The translations under genes and the position numbers were made by a program. From Paenibacillus xylanexedens (GTDB lineage: Bacteria; Bacillota; Bacilli; Paenibacillales; Paenibacillaceae): a stretch of DNA of 64,000 nucleotides. A model generated the notes under the pieces. It was not told where the DNA came from and ran no database searches. It saw nothing but the letters and a program-made list of their open reading frames with translations. Below, in pieces: positions 35,260 to 43,788 of the stretch; within the stretch, counting starts at the first letter, position 1, and each line of letters starts with the position of its first letter. The stretch lies in assembly GCF_017874615.1 (NCBI RefSeq), contig NZ_JAGIKV010000014.1, forward strand, positions 62,001 through 126,000. Direction: 5' to 3'.

Positions 35260-35679
35260 TTATGCTTTTGGAATTGCCCCTATTTGTTGAAGCAAGCCAA
35301 GCATATCGGGTTGACCATACTCTTCAATAATTTGACCATTAGAGATCCGATAAAAATTCATTGCATTTACTTCGATTTTTTTGCTCGTTGGTGGAAACCC
35401 GAGAAACTCTCCGTCTTGTGTGCCCTTCATGACAAAATGAGCTGCTACTAGATCCTCTTCTGCTACCAGCTCCTTAACAGTCCATTGTATATCGGAAAAA
35501 CCAGATCTCATCATATGAATTATGGAGAGATAACCACTTGGACCATTCATTGGTTCTTTTTGCATAGGTACATAAAAAACAGCATCTGGAGAAATCAATT
35601 CTTCAGCAAGTTCTTTGCTTGCCGTATTAATGAAGTTCGTGAAACGATACATCAATTGTTTGTTTTCTGTAATCGTCAT
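35260..35679 (-). CDS. SnoaL-like / NTF2-fold protein (ester cyclase family)
   Basis: A 139-residue alpha+beta-barrel protein. It reads ENKQLMYRFTNFINTA at the N-terminus, then FHARVLD-type FYVPMQKEP, DIQWTVKELVAEEDLVAAHF and GFPPTSKKIEVNAMNFYRI, typical of the SnoaL/ester-cyclase group. It lacks a clear signal and acts in the cytosol. It is the last gene of the leftward six-gene operon, 41 nt after the oxidoreductase. Possible job: isomerisation or scavenging of small hydrophobic or oxidised compounds; substrate unknown. Confidence 0.8.
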   Translation of the reverse strand: MTITENKQLMYRFTNFINTASKELAEELISPDAVFYVPMQKEPMNGPSGYLSIIHMMRSGFSDIQWTVKELVAEEDLVAAHFVMKGTQDGEFLGFPPTSKKIEVNAMNFYRISNGQIIEEYGQPDMLGLLQQIGAIPKA

Positions 35680-35720
35680 ATTTAAACCCCTTTCTATTTT
35701 CGTAAGCTATTATTTTATCT

Positions 35721-36719
35721 TTAGGTTGCAGAGAAGTTATCATTCGTCTCTACAATGTCATTGGATATAACGATCTTACCGTTTGCGGTGTTACTTTCCA
35801 TTAAAAGATGTGCTTTTCCAATCTCCTCGAGTGTAAAGACTCGGGCAATAGGTGGGACTATACCATGTTTTTGGATATGCTCAAATAAAGAGATCAGTGT
35901 ACTTTCTTTGATAACTTCACTGGTGAACGCTGTAAAATACACACCTGTGGGTATATCCACTAAAGGTTCAAAGGCATCAAGAGTCCATTCATTTCCTAAT
36001 ATTCCTGACATGCAACATATCCCTCGTTCTGAGATGAATTGCAAGGACTCCTTTACAGTCGTTGTACCAACCAACTCTAGAACCTTGTTCACCCCATTTG
36101 GAGCAATAGCATACACCTGTTCTCTCAAATGCTCATTATCGAGCAGTGTATAGTCTGCTCCAGCTTGTTGGAGAAGTGCAAATTTCTCTTTGTCTCGAGT
36201 CGTTGATATAACTGTTGCTCCTATACTCTTAGCTAGCTGAAGTGCTGCTAAACCTACGGAACTTGTCCCACCACGAATAAGTAGCATCTCTCCTGAAGTC
36301 AATTGAAGACCTTCAAATAAGGATGCATACGCGGTATAATACATTTCCGGTATCGCTGCAAGTTCAGTCCATTTCATATCGCTAGGAATAGGATACACTT
36401 GGTCCGAAGGTATAAGTGCATATTCAGCATAACTTCCGTCAAATGCACGGCCTAACCCTCCCATTAATGAAGCGACAGTCGTTCCCTTTACAAATGTGCT
36501 ATCTGAAGGGTCTTCAATCTCCCCTACGCATTCGATCCCAATAATACGCGGTAATTGAACGGATGGTGAATGCCCCTGTCTAGTAAACATTTCGGAGCGA
36601 TTTATTCCAAACGCCCTGATTTTTACAAGTACCCACCCAGGTTTGACTGTAGGGATAGGTACTTCTGTTATCTGTAGTTCTTGTGGGGTACAGACCCTTT
36701 CCAATATAACTGCCTTCAT
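35721..36719 (-). CDS. Zinc-independent quinone-oxidoreductase-like MDR enzyme
   Basis: A 332-residue medium-chain reductase. It has the GroES-like N-terminal domain (GWVLVKIRAFGINRSEMFTR) and an NADPH Rossmann domain with GGTSSVGLAALQLAKSIGAT. The structural and catalytic zinc Cys residues of alcohol dehydrogenases are missing, as in QOR/zeta-crystallin. Its ATG is 3 nt after the permease stop, so it belongs to the transporter operon. With the divergent single-Cys HxlR regulator, this fits reduction of a quinone or enone. Confidence 0.88.
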   Translation of the reverse strand: MKAVILERVCTPQELQITEVPIPTVKPGWVLVKIRAFGINRSEMFTRQGHSPSVQLPRIIGIECVGEIEDPSDSTFVKGTTVASLMGGLGRAFDGSYAEYALIPSDQVYPIPSDMKWTELAAIPEMYYTAYASLFEGLQLTSGEMLLIRGGTSSVGLAALQLAKSIGATVISTTRDKEKFALLQQAGADYTLLDNEHLREQVYAIAPNGVNKVLELVGTTTVKESLQFISERGICCMSGILGNEWTLDAFEPLVDIPTGVYFTAFTSEVIKESTLISLFEHIQKHGIVPPIARVFTLEEIGKAHLLMESNTANGKIVISNDIVETNDNFSAT

Positions 36720-36722
36720 TAT

Positions 36723-37349
36723 TTATCTCCCCGATCTCCAATGTATTCGTTTCTCCAACAGCATGAATATTGCGTTCGTCACAATGGCAAGTCCTGCGGA
36801 CAATAAGCCCCCCCACAAAATCTTATCGATATTCATGGTCCGTAATCCATCATTTAATATCGTACCTAGCCCTCCTGCATTAATGAAGGCAGCGATGGTT
36901 GCCATGCTAATGGTTGTTACAGAAGCAAGTCGAAGGCCAGTAAACAGAGGCTTGATTGCCAAGGGTACTTGGACTTGAAGTAAGATCTGAAATCGGCTCA
37001 TACCTACCCCTGTAGCAGCTTCAATAACAGATGGTTCAACATGATTCAAAGCTGCAATGAACTGACGTAGAAGGATATACTGGTTATAGGCAATGAGCAC
37101 GGTAATGGCTGTCGTTTTCCCCAATCCAGTCACAGGGATCATGATTGCAAACAAAGCCAAGCTCGGAATGGAATACAAGATTGAAAACAAGTAAATGAGT
37201 GATCTAGATATCTTATCAGAGGCCAGAGCTAAGATGGTTAAGACGATTGCAATGATCACAGAGAGCAGCATGGTCAAAATGAGGATCTCCACATGCTCCA
37301 ATAATGCATTTACCAACTTATCCGGATGTTTAATAGCATAGTCGATCAT
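36723..37349 (-). CDS. Osmoprotectant-type ABC transporter permease (OpuCB-like)
   Basis: A 208-residue permease with five to six helices. The BPD_transp_1 loop is ALNHVEPSVIEAATGVGMSR. Its ATG overlaps the ATPase stop by 4 nt. It pairs with the first permease of the operon. The family imports glycine betaine, choline, carnitine and related quaternary amines. Confidence 0.9.
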   Translation of the reverse strand: MIDYAIKHPDKLVNALLEHVEILILTMLLSVIIAIVLTILALASDKISRSLIYLFSILYSIPSLALFAIMIPVTGLGKTTAITVLIAYNQYILLRQFIAALNHVEPSVIEAATGVGMSRFQILLQVQVPLAIKPLFTGLRLASVTTISMATIAAFINAGGLGTILNDGLRTMNIDKILWGGLLSAGLAIVTNAIFMLLEKRIHWRSGR

Positions 37350-38116
37350 GTTAAGTTCCCCCAGAAGCGTTCTTGCTCCTTCGAAGATTGAATGAGTGAG
37401 TACACAAAATCATCTGCAGGATGAGTTACAATTTCTCTTGGGGTATCAAACTGACAAACCTTACCCTGATTCATAATCATAACCCTGGTTCCCAGCTTGA
37501 ATGCTTCATTAATATCATGAGTCACGAACAAAAAGGTTTTTTTCATTCCCCCATGAATCTTTAAGAGTTCATCCTGGAGATTTAAGCGCGTAATGGCATC
37601 CAAGGCCCCAAACGGTTCATCCAGCAGCATAATATTGGGATCGGTTGCTAATGCTCGCGCAAGACCGATTCTCTGTTGCTGTCCTCCGGACAATTGTGAA
37701 GGATAACGTCGTTTGAAATTCTCTGAATCTAATCCAACCAAAGCTAACAATTCTTGTACCCGCTCTTCGATTTTCTTTTTGTCCCATTTCAAAAGACGAG
37801 GAACGGTAGCAATATTTTGTTCAATATTGATGTGGGGGAACAAGCCTACTTGCTGTATAACATAGCCAATTTTTCTTCTAAGTTTTACAGGATCAACTCG
37901 AGCGATATCCTCGCCAAATATTTTAATAATCCCGTGGGAAGGATCGTTAAGCCGATTCACCATCTTCAATAAAGTTGTCTTTCCTGATCCAGAGGAGCCG
38001 AGGATGGTAATAAACTCCCCTTCACTTATCGACAAGTTCACATGATCAACTGCATATTCATTGGAATCTGAATATGTTTTGCTCACATCATGGAATTCGA
38101 TTGCTGTCGGATTCAT
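37346..38116 (-). CDS. Osmoprotectant-type ABC transporter ATP-binding protein (OpuCA-like, no CBS domains)
   Basis: A 256-residue ATPase from ATG 38116 (MNPTAIEFHDVSKTY). Walker A is GSSGSGKTT, the signature motif LSGGQQQR and Walker B IMLLDEPFGALD, with the H-loop in VTHD. OpuCA and relatives normally carry two C-terminal CBS domains that sense ionic strength; this protein ends about residue 256 without them, so it is probably not osmotically gated. Confidence 0.9.
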   Translation of the reverse strand: MNPTAIEFHDVSKTYSDSNEYAVDHVNLSISEGEFITILGSSGSGKTTLLKMVNRLNDPSHGIIKIFGEDIARVDPVKLRRKIGYVIQQVGLFPHINIEQNIATVPRLLKWDKKKIEERVQELLALVGLDSENFKRRYPSQLSGGQQQRIGLARALATDPNIMLLDEPFGALDAITRLNLQDELLKIHGGMKKTFLFVTHDINEAFKLGTRVMIMNQGKVCQFDTPREIVTHPADDFVYSLIQSSKEQERFWGNLT

Positions 38117-38129
38117 GTTAACGCCATCC

Positions 38130-39035
38130 TTATTTAATGGAATCATAAAATTCTTTTGCCACATCTTCATATTCTTCTTTGTCTACGTCCACTTTTGCGT
38201 TTAGTGCGGTTACGGTGTCTGTATCCAATACCGAACTAACCTTGTTGATCACTTCAGCGATGCCGGGGTCCGTTGAGAGCACATTATCACGGATAACAGG
38301 CGCCAAGTTATAAGGCGGGCATACTTGTTTGTCATCTTCCAATAGGGTGAACTCGTCTTTGTTCACCAACTGACCTTCAGTGGTATATGCGGGCGCAACA
38401 TCAGCCTCGTTGTTTCTAAGCACTTCATATTTCAAACTGTTATCATATACTTTGGATGATTTCCAATTGAGCTTGCCGTACACTTTCTCTAAAGCTGGAA
38501 TACCGTCAGCGCGCTGGTCAACCTCTCCTTGGGAAGCAAATCGAATCTCACCGGCATGTTTTTGCAAGTCGGTAATGGTCTTGATCCCTAATTTTTGTGA
38601 TACTTCCGTTCGAATAACGAGACCCGCTCCATCATTTGCTTTTGAATAATCGAGCCATGAGATATTGAATTGCTTTTTGTACTCTTCCTTAACTGTTGTA
38701 TACACTTCATCCGGATCTGTCATCAAATCCATCTTCAAAACGGCCAACAAACCCGTACCTGTGTACTCTGGGTACATATCGATATCGTTATTAACTATCG
38801 ATGAATGAATGATGGAACCCGCAATATTGGGAACTCGCTCTACCTGGTACCCCGCACTCTCCAAAGCCAAAGCATATAGCTCCCCGACAATTAAATTCTC
38901 AGTGAAGTCTTTTGAACCAATTCGTATTGTCGATCCATTATTATTCGTTTTATTACCACATGCGCTCAAAATTATGGACAAAACAAGTGTGATTGAAATG
39001 GTTAAAAGCAATTTTTTCATTATGTTCTTTTTCAT
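38130..39035 (-). CDS. Osmoprotectant-type substrate-binding lipoprotein (OpuCC-like)
   Basis: A 301-residue lipoprotein with lipobox ILSACGN (Cys about 26). The OpuAC-type fold starts IRIGSKDFTENLIVGELYA, and YPEYTGTGLLAVL is typical of the family. Located between the two permease genes and upstream of the ATPase. The ligand cannot be read from sequence; aromatic cage residues need a model. Confidence 0.9.
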   Translation of the reverse strand: MKKNIMKKLLLTISITLVLSIILSACGNKTNNNGSTIRIGSKDFTENLIVGELYALALESAGYQVERVPNIAGSIIHSSIVNNDIDMYPEYTGTGLLAVLKMDLMTDPDEVYTTVKEEYKKQFNISWLDYSKANDGAGLVIRTEVSQKLGIKTITDLQKHAGEIRFASQGEVDQRADGIPALEKVYGKLNWKSSKVYDNSLKYEVLRNNEADVAPAYTTEGQLVNKDEFTLLEDDKQVCPPYNLAPVIRDNVLSTDPGIAEVINKVSSVLDTDTVTALNAKVDVDKEEYEDVAKEFYDSIK

Positions 39036-39046
39036 TTGTGTGGACC

Positions 39047-39703
39047 CTACCTTTGCAAGAATTTATGTCTAAACAATACACGTTCAGACAGATCTAAAAT
39101 GAAGCCTATCCCAATAGCCAGAATCGCTACTGAGATACCACCAATTAAAAGTAAATCCGTTCGATTGAGTCCTAAACCGGTAAAAATGATCTCTCCTAAT
39201 CCACCAGCTCCAATTTTGGCAGCCAAAGTAGCGCTGGCGATAATTTCAATCGCAGCGGTTTTAATCCCTGTCAAAATCAATGGTCCAGCCACTGGAAATT
39301 GGATTTTCCATCTGATTTGTCGTTCAGACATCCCTATACCTTGTGCAGATTCAAGTAAAGACATGGACACACTTTGTAACCCGGATACTGTATTCATTAA
39401 GATAGGAGGGATTCCTAAAATAATGAGAGCGACGAGGGCTGGCCTAATTCCAGTACCCATGATAGGAAGCAACAGAAGTAAGATCGCTAGGCTGGGAACA
39501 ATTCGTAATGTTTGAAATAACGAAAGGATCCATTTTTCGGAACGACCGTATTTAGTTGATAAGGTACCTAATGTAACTCCGATAAGTGTAGAACCCATCA
39601 ATGCCAATAAACTGATCTCTAAATGCTGTCTCCAAGAATTCAAGAACGTTAACATATGATTCGAAAAATAGTCACTCAGTTGCATCCATAAACTTTCTTG
39701 CAA
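39047..39703 (-). CDS. Osmoprotectant-type ABC transporter permease (OpuCD-like)
   Basis: A 218-residue permease from TTG 39703, chosen because AAAGGAGGAGG lies 6-8 nt upstream; a start at 39721 would lie inside that site. Five to six helices; the ATPase-contacting loop is SLLESAQGIGMSERQIRW. First gene of the six-gene operon and divergent from the HxlR regulator. Confidence 0.88.
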   Translation of the reverse strand: MQESLWMQLSDYFSNHMLTFLNSWRQHLEISLLALMGSTLIGVTLGTLSTKYGRSEKWILSLFQTLRIVPSLAILLLLLPIMGTGIRPALVALIILGIPPILMNTVSGLQSVSMSLLESAQGIGMSERQIRWKIQFPVAGPLILTGIKTAAIEIIASATLAAKIGAGGLGEIIFTGLGLNRTDLLLIGGISVAILAIGIGFILDLSERVLFRHKFLQR

Positions 39704-39784
39704 ACCCCCTCCTCCTTTCATTCATTTTCATTTGCTTTTTTTATCGACAGAACTATAATATAAGCAATGTAGTGGTTTTGAAAG

Positions 39785-39813
39785 TAGGCACCTTTTTGTT
39801 GTATAGGAACCTA
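39785..39813. promoter_or_regulatory. HxlR-type operator candidate (copy 2)
   Basis: TAGGCACC, a 13-nt spacer TTTTTGTTGTATA, then GGAACCTA, an imperfect inverted repeat (TAGGnnCC/GGnnCCTA). It is 28 nt upstream of the second HxlR start and between the divergent operons. Confidence 0.65.
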
Positions 39814-39840
39814 ATAGTAACTATTGGAGGCGATAATGTA

Positions 39841-40197
39841 GTGATTCCAAAAAAAGATTTGCCGTTGTGTCCCGTGGCAACGACAGTTGGCTTGATAGGT
39901 AACAAGTGGAAGTTATTGGTTATGAGGGATCTTTTGAAGGGAACTCAACGATTCGGAGAACTTCGTAAAAGTATCCCGGAGATCAGTCAAAAGGTTCTCA
40001 CTGAAAATTTACGTTCAATGGAAGAGGATGGAATTGTCATTCGTACTGTTTTTGCAGAAGTCCCTCCGAGAGTCGAATACAGCTTAAGTGATTTAGGAAA
40101 TTCACTGAAGCCAATTATATTCTCAATGGAAACATGGGGACTCGGGTACCAGAAACTCAATGATGAACTTCCAAACGATATTCATCAGAGTGAATGA
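39841..40197 (+). CDS. HxlR-family transcriptional regulator (single N-terminal Cys)
   Basis: A 118-residue winged-helix regulator from GTG 39841 (IPKKDLPLCPVATTVGLIGN), with GGAGG 10 nt upstream; an upstream extension to 39772 has no ribosome site and overlaps the operator. Family marks are GNKWKLLVMRDLLKGTQRFG, ISQKVLTENLRSMEEDG and PPRVEYSLSDLG. The only Cys (about residue 10) lies where YodB/CatR-type regulators sense quinones. It is divergent from the six-gene operon and likely represses it and itself. Confidence 0.88.
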   Translation: MIPKKDLPLCPVATTVGLIGNKWKLLVMRDLLKGTQRFGELRKSIPEISQKVLTENLRSMEEDGIVIRTVFAEVPPRVEYSLSDLGNSLKPIIFSMETWGLGYQKLNDELPNDIHQSE

Positions 40198-40263
40198 TGT
40201 CAAATTGTTACTCCACGGTCATTTCAAAATAGAATAAATTCCTCTAAATCTTCAAGTTAAGTC

Positions 40264-40289
40264 AATGGAGGACTCATGCGTCCTCCATT
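40264..40289 (+). terminator. Terminator of the second HxlR gene
   Basis: AATGGAGGAC/GTCCTCCATT 10-bp stem, loop TCATGC, followed by TTGATTTG; 66 nt after the stop codon. Confidence 0.8.
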
Positions 40290-40394
40290 TGATTTGTAAG
40301 AGAAAGTTGATCTTCGAACACCAGTTTCTTCAATATTTCTATTGCATGAAGAAAAAACGGGCAAGATCCTCATTAAATGAATGGCTATTTAAAA

Positions 40395-41228
40395 TCAAAA
40401 TGGATATGCACTGTTTTTGGATACATGAATAATTTCAGATGGAAACCTTGCCTTAAAATATTTTTCGACTTTCAGATGAATTCTTTTCTCGTACCATTTC
40501 TCCCAGCCGTTCGCCTCAAATAATTGTGGCATCCCTAACCGCTTAGATCTCATCCCCATTTGACCATCACCAATCAATAGCGTATCAATCCAAATTCGAT
40601 CAGTTATGCCTTGTAACATGTTAGCGAAATTAGGTGAAAAAGGTAGCACAGGGGAAATAGATACTTGTGTATGTATCCCTGCATCATTTATCTTTTTCAA
40701 GGCTTTAACTCGTAAATCTATTCCAGGAGCATAGGGCGAAAAAATTCGTTTCACGTCTTCGCGATCTGTCTCGATTGTCATTGAAACCATAATTCTACAT
40801 TTTTCCTTTAATTTCAGCAGTATATCAAGGTCTCTGGCAACCAGCGGGCTTCTAGTTTGAATTTGAAGTGAATCTGGTGGGTTTTTATCCATTTCTTCCA
40901 ATAGGCTTCTTGTAATGTTTGCCTTCTGCTCTACAGGTTGATAAGGATCTGTGGCTGATGACATGAATATACTTATGGGTTTATTTTTACGTCTTAGAAG
41001 AGAGACTTCCCTTAGATAGTTTTCTGCTGCATTTTTTTTAACATCCACCCACGATCCCCAAGGAATATCCTTAAACTTTTGAATAGGCATCTCCCTGACG
41101 TAACAGTATTCGCAAGCAAATGCACAACCCGTATAGGGATTTAGTGAATGAGTAAAACCAATATCTAGATAACCTTTTACTTCACTTAATATTTTCTTAG
41201 ACACAATGTCTTTGATTTCAATTGGCAT
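40395..41228 (-). CDS. Radical SAM protein, SplB-like family
   Basis: A 277-residue radical SAM enzyme. The cluster-binding motif is GCAFACEYCYV (CxxxCxxC, about 33-40). It continues KPISIFMSSATDPYQPVEQK and QIQTRSPLVARDLDIL, typical of the SPL-family radical SAM group (Rv2578c-like). True spore photoproduct lyase has an extra catalytic Cys that I cannot place here, so DNA photoproduct repair is not claimed. A Sir2 fragment lies just upstream. Confidence 0.85.
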   Translation of the reverse strand: MPIEIKDIVSKKILSEVKGYLDIGFTHSLNPYTGCAFACEYCYVREMPIQKFKDIPWGSWVDVKKNAAENYLREVSLLRRKNKPISIFMSSATDPYQPVEQKANITRSLLEEMDKNPPDSLQIQTRSPLVARDLDILLKLKEKCRIMVSMTIETDREDVKRIFSPYAPGIDLRVKALKKINDAGIHTQVSISPVLPFSPNFANMLQGITDRIWIDTLLIGDGQMGMRSKRLGMPQLFEANGWEKWYEKRIHLKVEKYFKARFPSEIIHVSKNSAYPF

Positions 41229-41268
41229 GACGCCACCTTCCCCCTCAACTCTTTTTTGAATCTCTACT

Positions 41269-41448
41269 TTAATCAGTCCATTGTTTGATCATACTATTCA
41301 TATTTTCTGCAACTCCTTCGGGATAATCTTGTACGAAAAAACGATTGCTACGTAAGTTCGGATCCATTTCACCCCCGCAGACACGACATTTCGGAACAAG
41401 ATGTGTTGAAATTGCACAATCTACAGTCTCTTGCAGTGTTGACTTCAT
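41269..41448 (-). pseudogene. Sir2-type NAD-dependent deacetylase C-terminal fragment
   Basis: A 59-codon frame: HLVPKCRVCGGEMDPNLRSN then RFFVQDYPEGVAE, stop at 41269. CxxCGG-M-NLR-x-F resembles the zinc-ribbon/C-terminal part of a class of bacterial Sir2-like proteins (P.CPvCGG.M..NLR.D..Fv.d). There is no ribosome site at the ATG and no NAD-binding fold upstream. Remnant. Confidence 0.5.
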
Positions 41449-41540
41449 TAATACGTTGTAAATAACTTTTGTTCATTACATACGCCCCTGTTTTAACCGC
41501 CTTTCGTTTTATCTTAAAATTTCTCATGATACTTGAAAAG

Positions 41541-41569
41541 TAGGCACCTTTTTATTAGATAGGAACCAG
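41541..41569. promoter_or_regulatory. HxlR-type operator candidate (copy 3, orphan)
   Basis: TAGGCACC-TTTTTATTAGATA-GGAACCAG, followed by TGTAACTATTGG: nearly the same as copy 2 and its downstream flank. No HxlR gene follows; the next 300 nt hold only a terminator. It looks like a promoter whose gene was lost. Confidence 0.6.
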
Positions 41570-41773
41570 AATGTAACTATTGGGTGTTTTGTTGTATTGG
41601 TAACTTTCCGCGTTTTAAAAATAGTTGTTTTAACGGATTCGGCTCAATACAACGCGTTGGTTTATCTGCCCGGGTTTATCTCTTCTCAAGTCATTTGGTT
41701 CAAGAAATGTGAAACCATCCTTCCAATGCTGCCTATTCAAGTATTAACTACGTATGCTTGTCAATAAATCAAA

Positions 41774-41807
41774 AAACCCGTTGATCATGTATCAGATCAA
41801 CGGGTTT
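41774..41807 (-). terminator. Terminator of loaP
   Basis: A 13-bp perfect stem (AAACCCGTTGATC at 41774-41786 with its inverse at 41795-41807); TTTTTTGATTT follows on the minus strand. Confidence 0.88.
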
Positions 41808-41862
41808 CAAAATATACTTTACATATGCCTCAACTGTTTATTGTAACGCTCATCCAGTTAAC

Positions 41863-42390
41863 TCAAGCAAGTGAGACATTGACGCCAACATCGATCAATT
41901 TGACCTCGTTCAGCAACTGCACCTCAATTTTGGCCCTTGACTTGCGTTTATCAATTTTCCGTATCATCGCTTCTTTGCCGAGCAGTGGTCCAGACGTTAC
42001 TTTGATTTGGTTTCCACCGAGAATGATATCTGAGTATCCCATTGTTCCGTTGTCACCGCATAGCTGGATGAGCCAGTCCATCTGTTCTTTGGGAATCGGA
42101 GTGAAAAAATTGGCAGCCTGATCATGCTTGTGAATGCCGCCATTGACCATATACAAAATATATGGCGTTTTTTTGATGTTGTAATATAAATCGTGAATCT
42201 GTCCGGTTTGGATAAAAATATAGCCTGGAAACAATACTTTGGTGCAATGACGGGTCTTTCCCTGCTTTCGTTCCGGAATCATTCGTTTGGGTACTAGACA
42301 ACTCAAGTGCTGTAGCGCATAAAATCGATCCATAAAAAGTTTAATTTCTTCTTCTTTCCCACTCTGTACAAAAAAGCTGTACCAGTTCAT
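41863..42390 (-). CDS. loaP: LoaP-type NusG paralog, processive antiterminator
   Basis: A 175-residue NusG-family protein from ATG 42390 (MNWYSFFVQSGKEEEIKLFM), chosen because GGGGGA lies 6 nt upstream. The NGN domain is about 1-110, with the RNAP-contact region CLVPKRMIPERKQGK and FPGYIFIQTG; a KOW domain is at the C-terminus (KVTSGPLLGKEAMIRKIDKR). It is shorter and more basic in the linker than housekeeping NusG. LoaP proteins act on long biosynthetic operons and recognise an RNA hairpin in their leader. Here the gene lies at the downstream end of the polyketide cluster, behind a terminator. Confidence 0.85.
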   Translation of the reverse strand: MNWYSFFVQSGKEEEIKLFMDRFYALQHLSCLVPKRMIPERKQGKTRHCTKVLFPGYIFIQTGQIHDLYYNIKKTPYILYMVNGGIHKHDQAANFFTPIPKEQMDWLIQLCGDNGTMGYSDIILGGNQIKVTSGPLLGKEAMIRKIDKRKSRAKIEVQLLNEVKLIDVGVNVSLA

Positions 42391-42471
42391 AGATTCCCCC
42401 ATGATCTTTTTTATGGGCAATTTCAAACCCATTCATTATGTACTATTATAATAAATTACATTTAAGTAAAT

Positions 42472-42511
42472 AAAAAGTGCCTAGGGTCACGGTTCACCCC
42501 AGGCACTTTTT
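42472..42511. terminator. Terminator between P450 and loaP
   Basis: AAAAGTGCCT/AGGCACTTTT plus an inner GGGT/ACCC stem, A-run on one side and T-run on the other. It is 24 nt after the P450 stop and should end the PKS operon. Read-through would enter loaP. Minus-strand sequence downstream is promoter-like (TATAAT near 42448-42453). Confidence 0.85.
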
Positions 42512-42535
42512 ACGTCTTTTCACCTAACAGATTGA

Positions 42536-43735
42536 TCAGTCTTGAAGTTGAATGGATAAATTTTTCAGCCCGTATACATTGCTGGGGTTGACGTCGACTT
42601 CATATTCGGGATGCACTTGAAGCCCGGGATAGGTAGTTAGCATCGCTGTCAGCGCCGCTTTGGCTTCCATTCTGGCCAGATGGGAGCCCATGCAAAAATG
42701 TATGCCTTTACCCAGAGCCAAATGGGGGTTATTCTTTCTGCCAAGAATGAACTTATCGCCCTCTTCAAATATGTTCTCATCCCGGTTCGCCGAACCGATC
42801 CAATTGACAACATAGTCGCCGGGCTCCAGTACTTTACCGCCAATCTCTGTGCGTTTGAGCACTTTGCGAATCGCGCGCTGCAAAGGAGAACGGTAACGCA
42901 ACATCTCCTCGACAGCGGATGGGATCATTTGCGGATGCTGCGCCAGTTCCTTAACCAGCTTATAATCATTGAATGTGTAGATGGAGTTGGTGATGAGACT
43001 GGTGGTGGTTTCATTTCCTGCGATAAGCAGCATGACACAGCTTGCAATCAGCGATTCGGGAGACAGCTTTTCTCCATCTTCCTCTGCCTGTGTCAGGTCG
43101 GATATGATATCATCGGCTGGATTACGCCGTTTCAGTTCAATGATGTCCTGAAAATAGGCCACAAGCTGTGTACTCGCCTGTGCCTGGAGCTGATAAATGC
43201 GCATATATTCTTCGGGCGTATTCTCCTGGGGAGCCAGCGTCAGTGTGTTTGCCCAGTCGCGGAATTGCTCGCGGTCGTTTGTAGGAACGCCGAGCAACTC
43301 GGAAATAACAATCATCGGCAGCGGGGAGGCAAAATCCTGCACCATATCTATTTCGATGCGTCCTTCGATCGATTCCATCAGCTCCTGGACAATCATATCA
43401 ATTCTGGACGCCCAAGAGGACATCGCTTTTGGTGTGAATGCTTTGGCTAACAGCGCGCGGCCGATGGTGTGCTTGGGTTGATCCTGAAAAATGATCGTAT
43501 CCTGAATAATCGGTGGAGCGAGCACCATATTGGAGAAGTATTCCTTATCCTCAGCAACCCGTTTGACATCCTCGTATTTGAATACACTCCAGACATCCTC
43601 TGTTTCGTTATAATGAACCGGATCTTCCTGACGCATTTTTTTGTACCATGCAAATGGCTCATATTTCTCCGCGTTGGTCTTAAAACCTGTAACCAAATTC
43701 AAATCGGGAAAACTGCTTCTTTCCTTGATATTCAT
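42536..43735 (-). CDS. Cytochrome P450, polyketide tailoring
   Basis: A 399-residue soluble bacterial P450. The heme loop is GKGIHFCMGSHLAR with the thiolate Cys, the I-helix oxygen motif AGNETTT and the ExxR-type EEMLRYRSP. Start ATG 43735 has GGAGAG upstream. It follows the methyltransferase gene by about 50 nt and ends before the operon terminator. Expected role: hydroxylation or epoxidation of the polyketide. Confidence 0.92.
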   Translation of the reverse strand: MNIKERSSFPDLNLVTGFKTNAEKYEPFAWYKKMRQEDPVHYNETEDVWSVFKYEDVKRVAEDKEYFSNMVLAPPIIQDTIIFQDQPKHTIGRALLAKAFTPKAMSSWASRIDMIVQELMESIEGRIEIDMVQDFASPLPMIVISELLGVPTNDREQFRDWANTLTLAPQENTPEEYMRIYQLQAQASTQLVAYFQDIIELKRRNPADDIISDLTQAEEDGEKLSPESLIASCVMLLIAGNETTTSLITNSIYTFNDYKLVKELAQHPQMIPSAVEEMLRYRSPLQRAIRKVLKRTEIGGKVLEPGDYVVNWIGSANRDENIFEEGDKFILGRKNNPHLALGKGIHFCMGSHLARMEAKAALTAMLTTYPGLQVHPEYEVDVNPSNVYGLKNLSIQLQD

Positions 43736-43788
43736 GCCAATCGCTCTCCTTTATATCCATATGTGCAGAGGGGATGCAGCCCGTTTGC

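Larger units (their letters stand above)
41449..41862. other. Intergenic between Sir2 fragment and loaP
   Basis: Contains the orphan HxlR-type operator (41541) and the loaP terminator (41774); no gene. Confidence 0.5.

Noticed and set aside
42680-43450. 256-codon plus-strand frame opposite P450
   Set aside because: Antisense shadow of a clear P450; His/Cys-rich unstructured translation.
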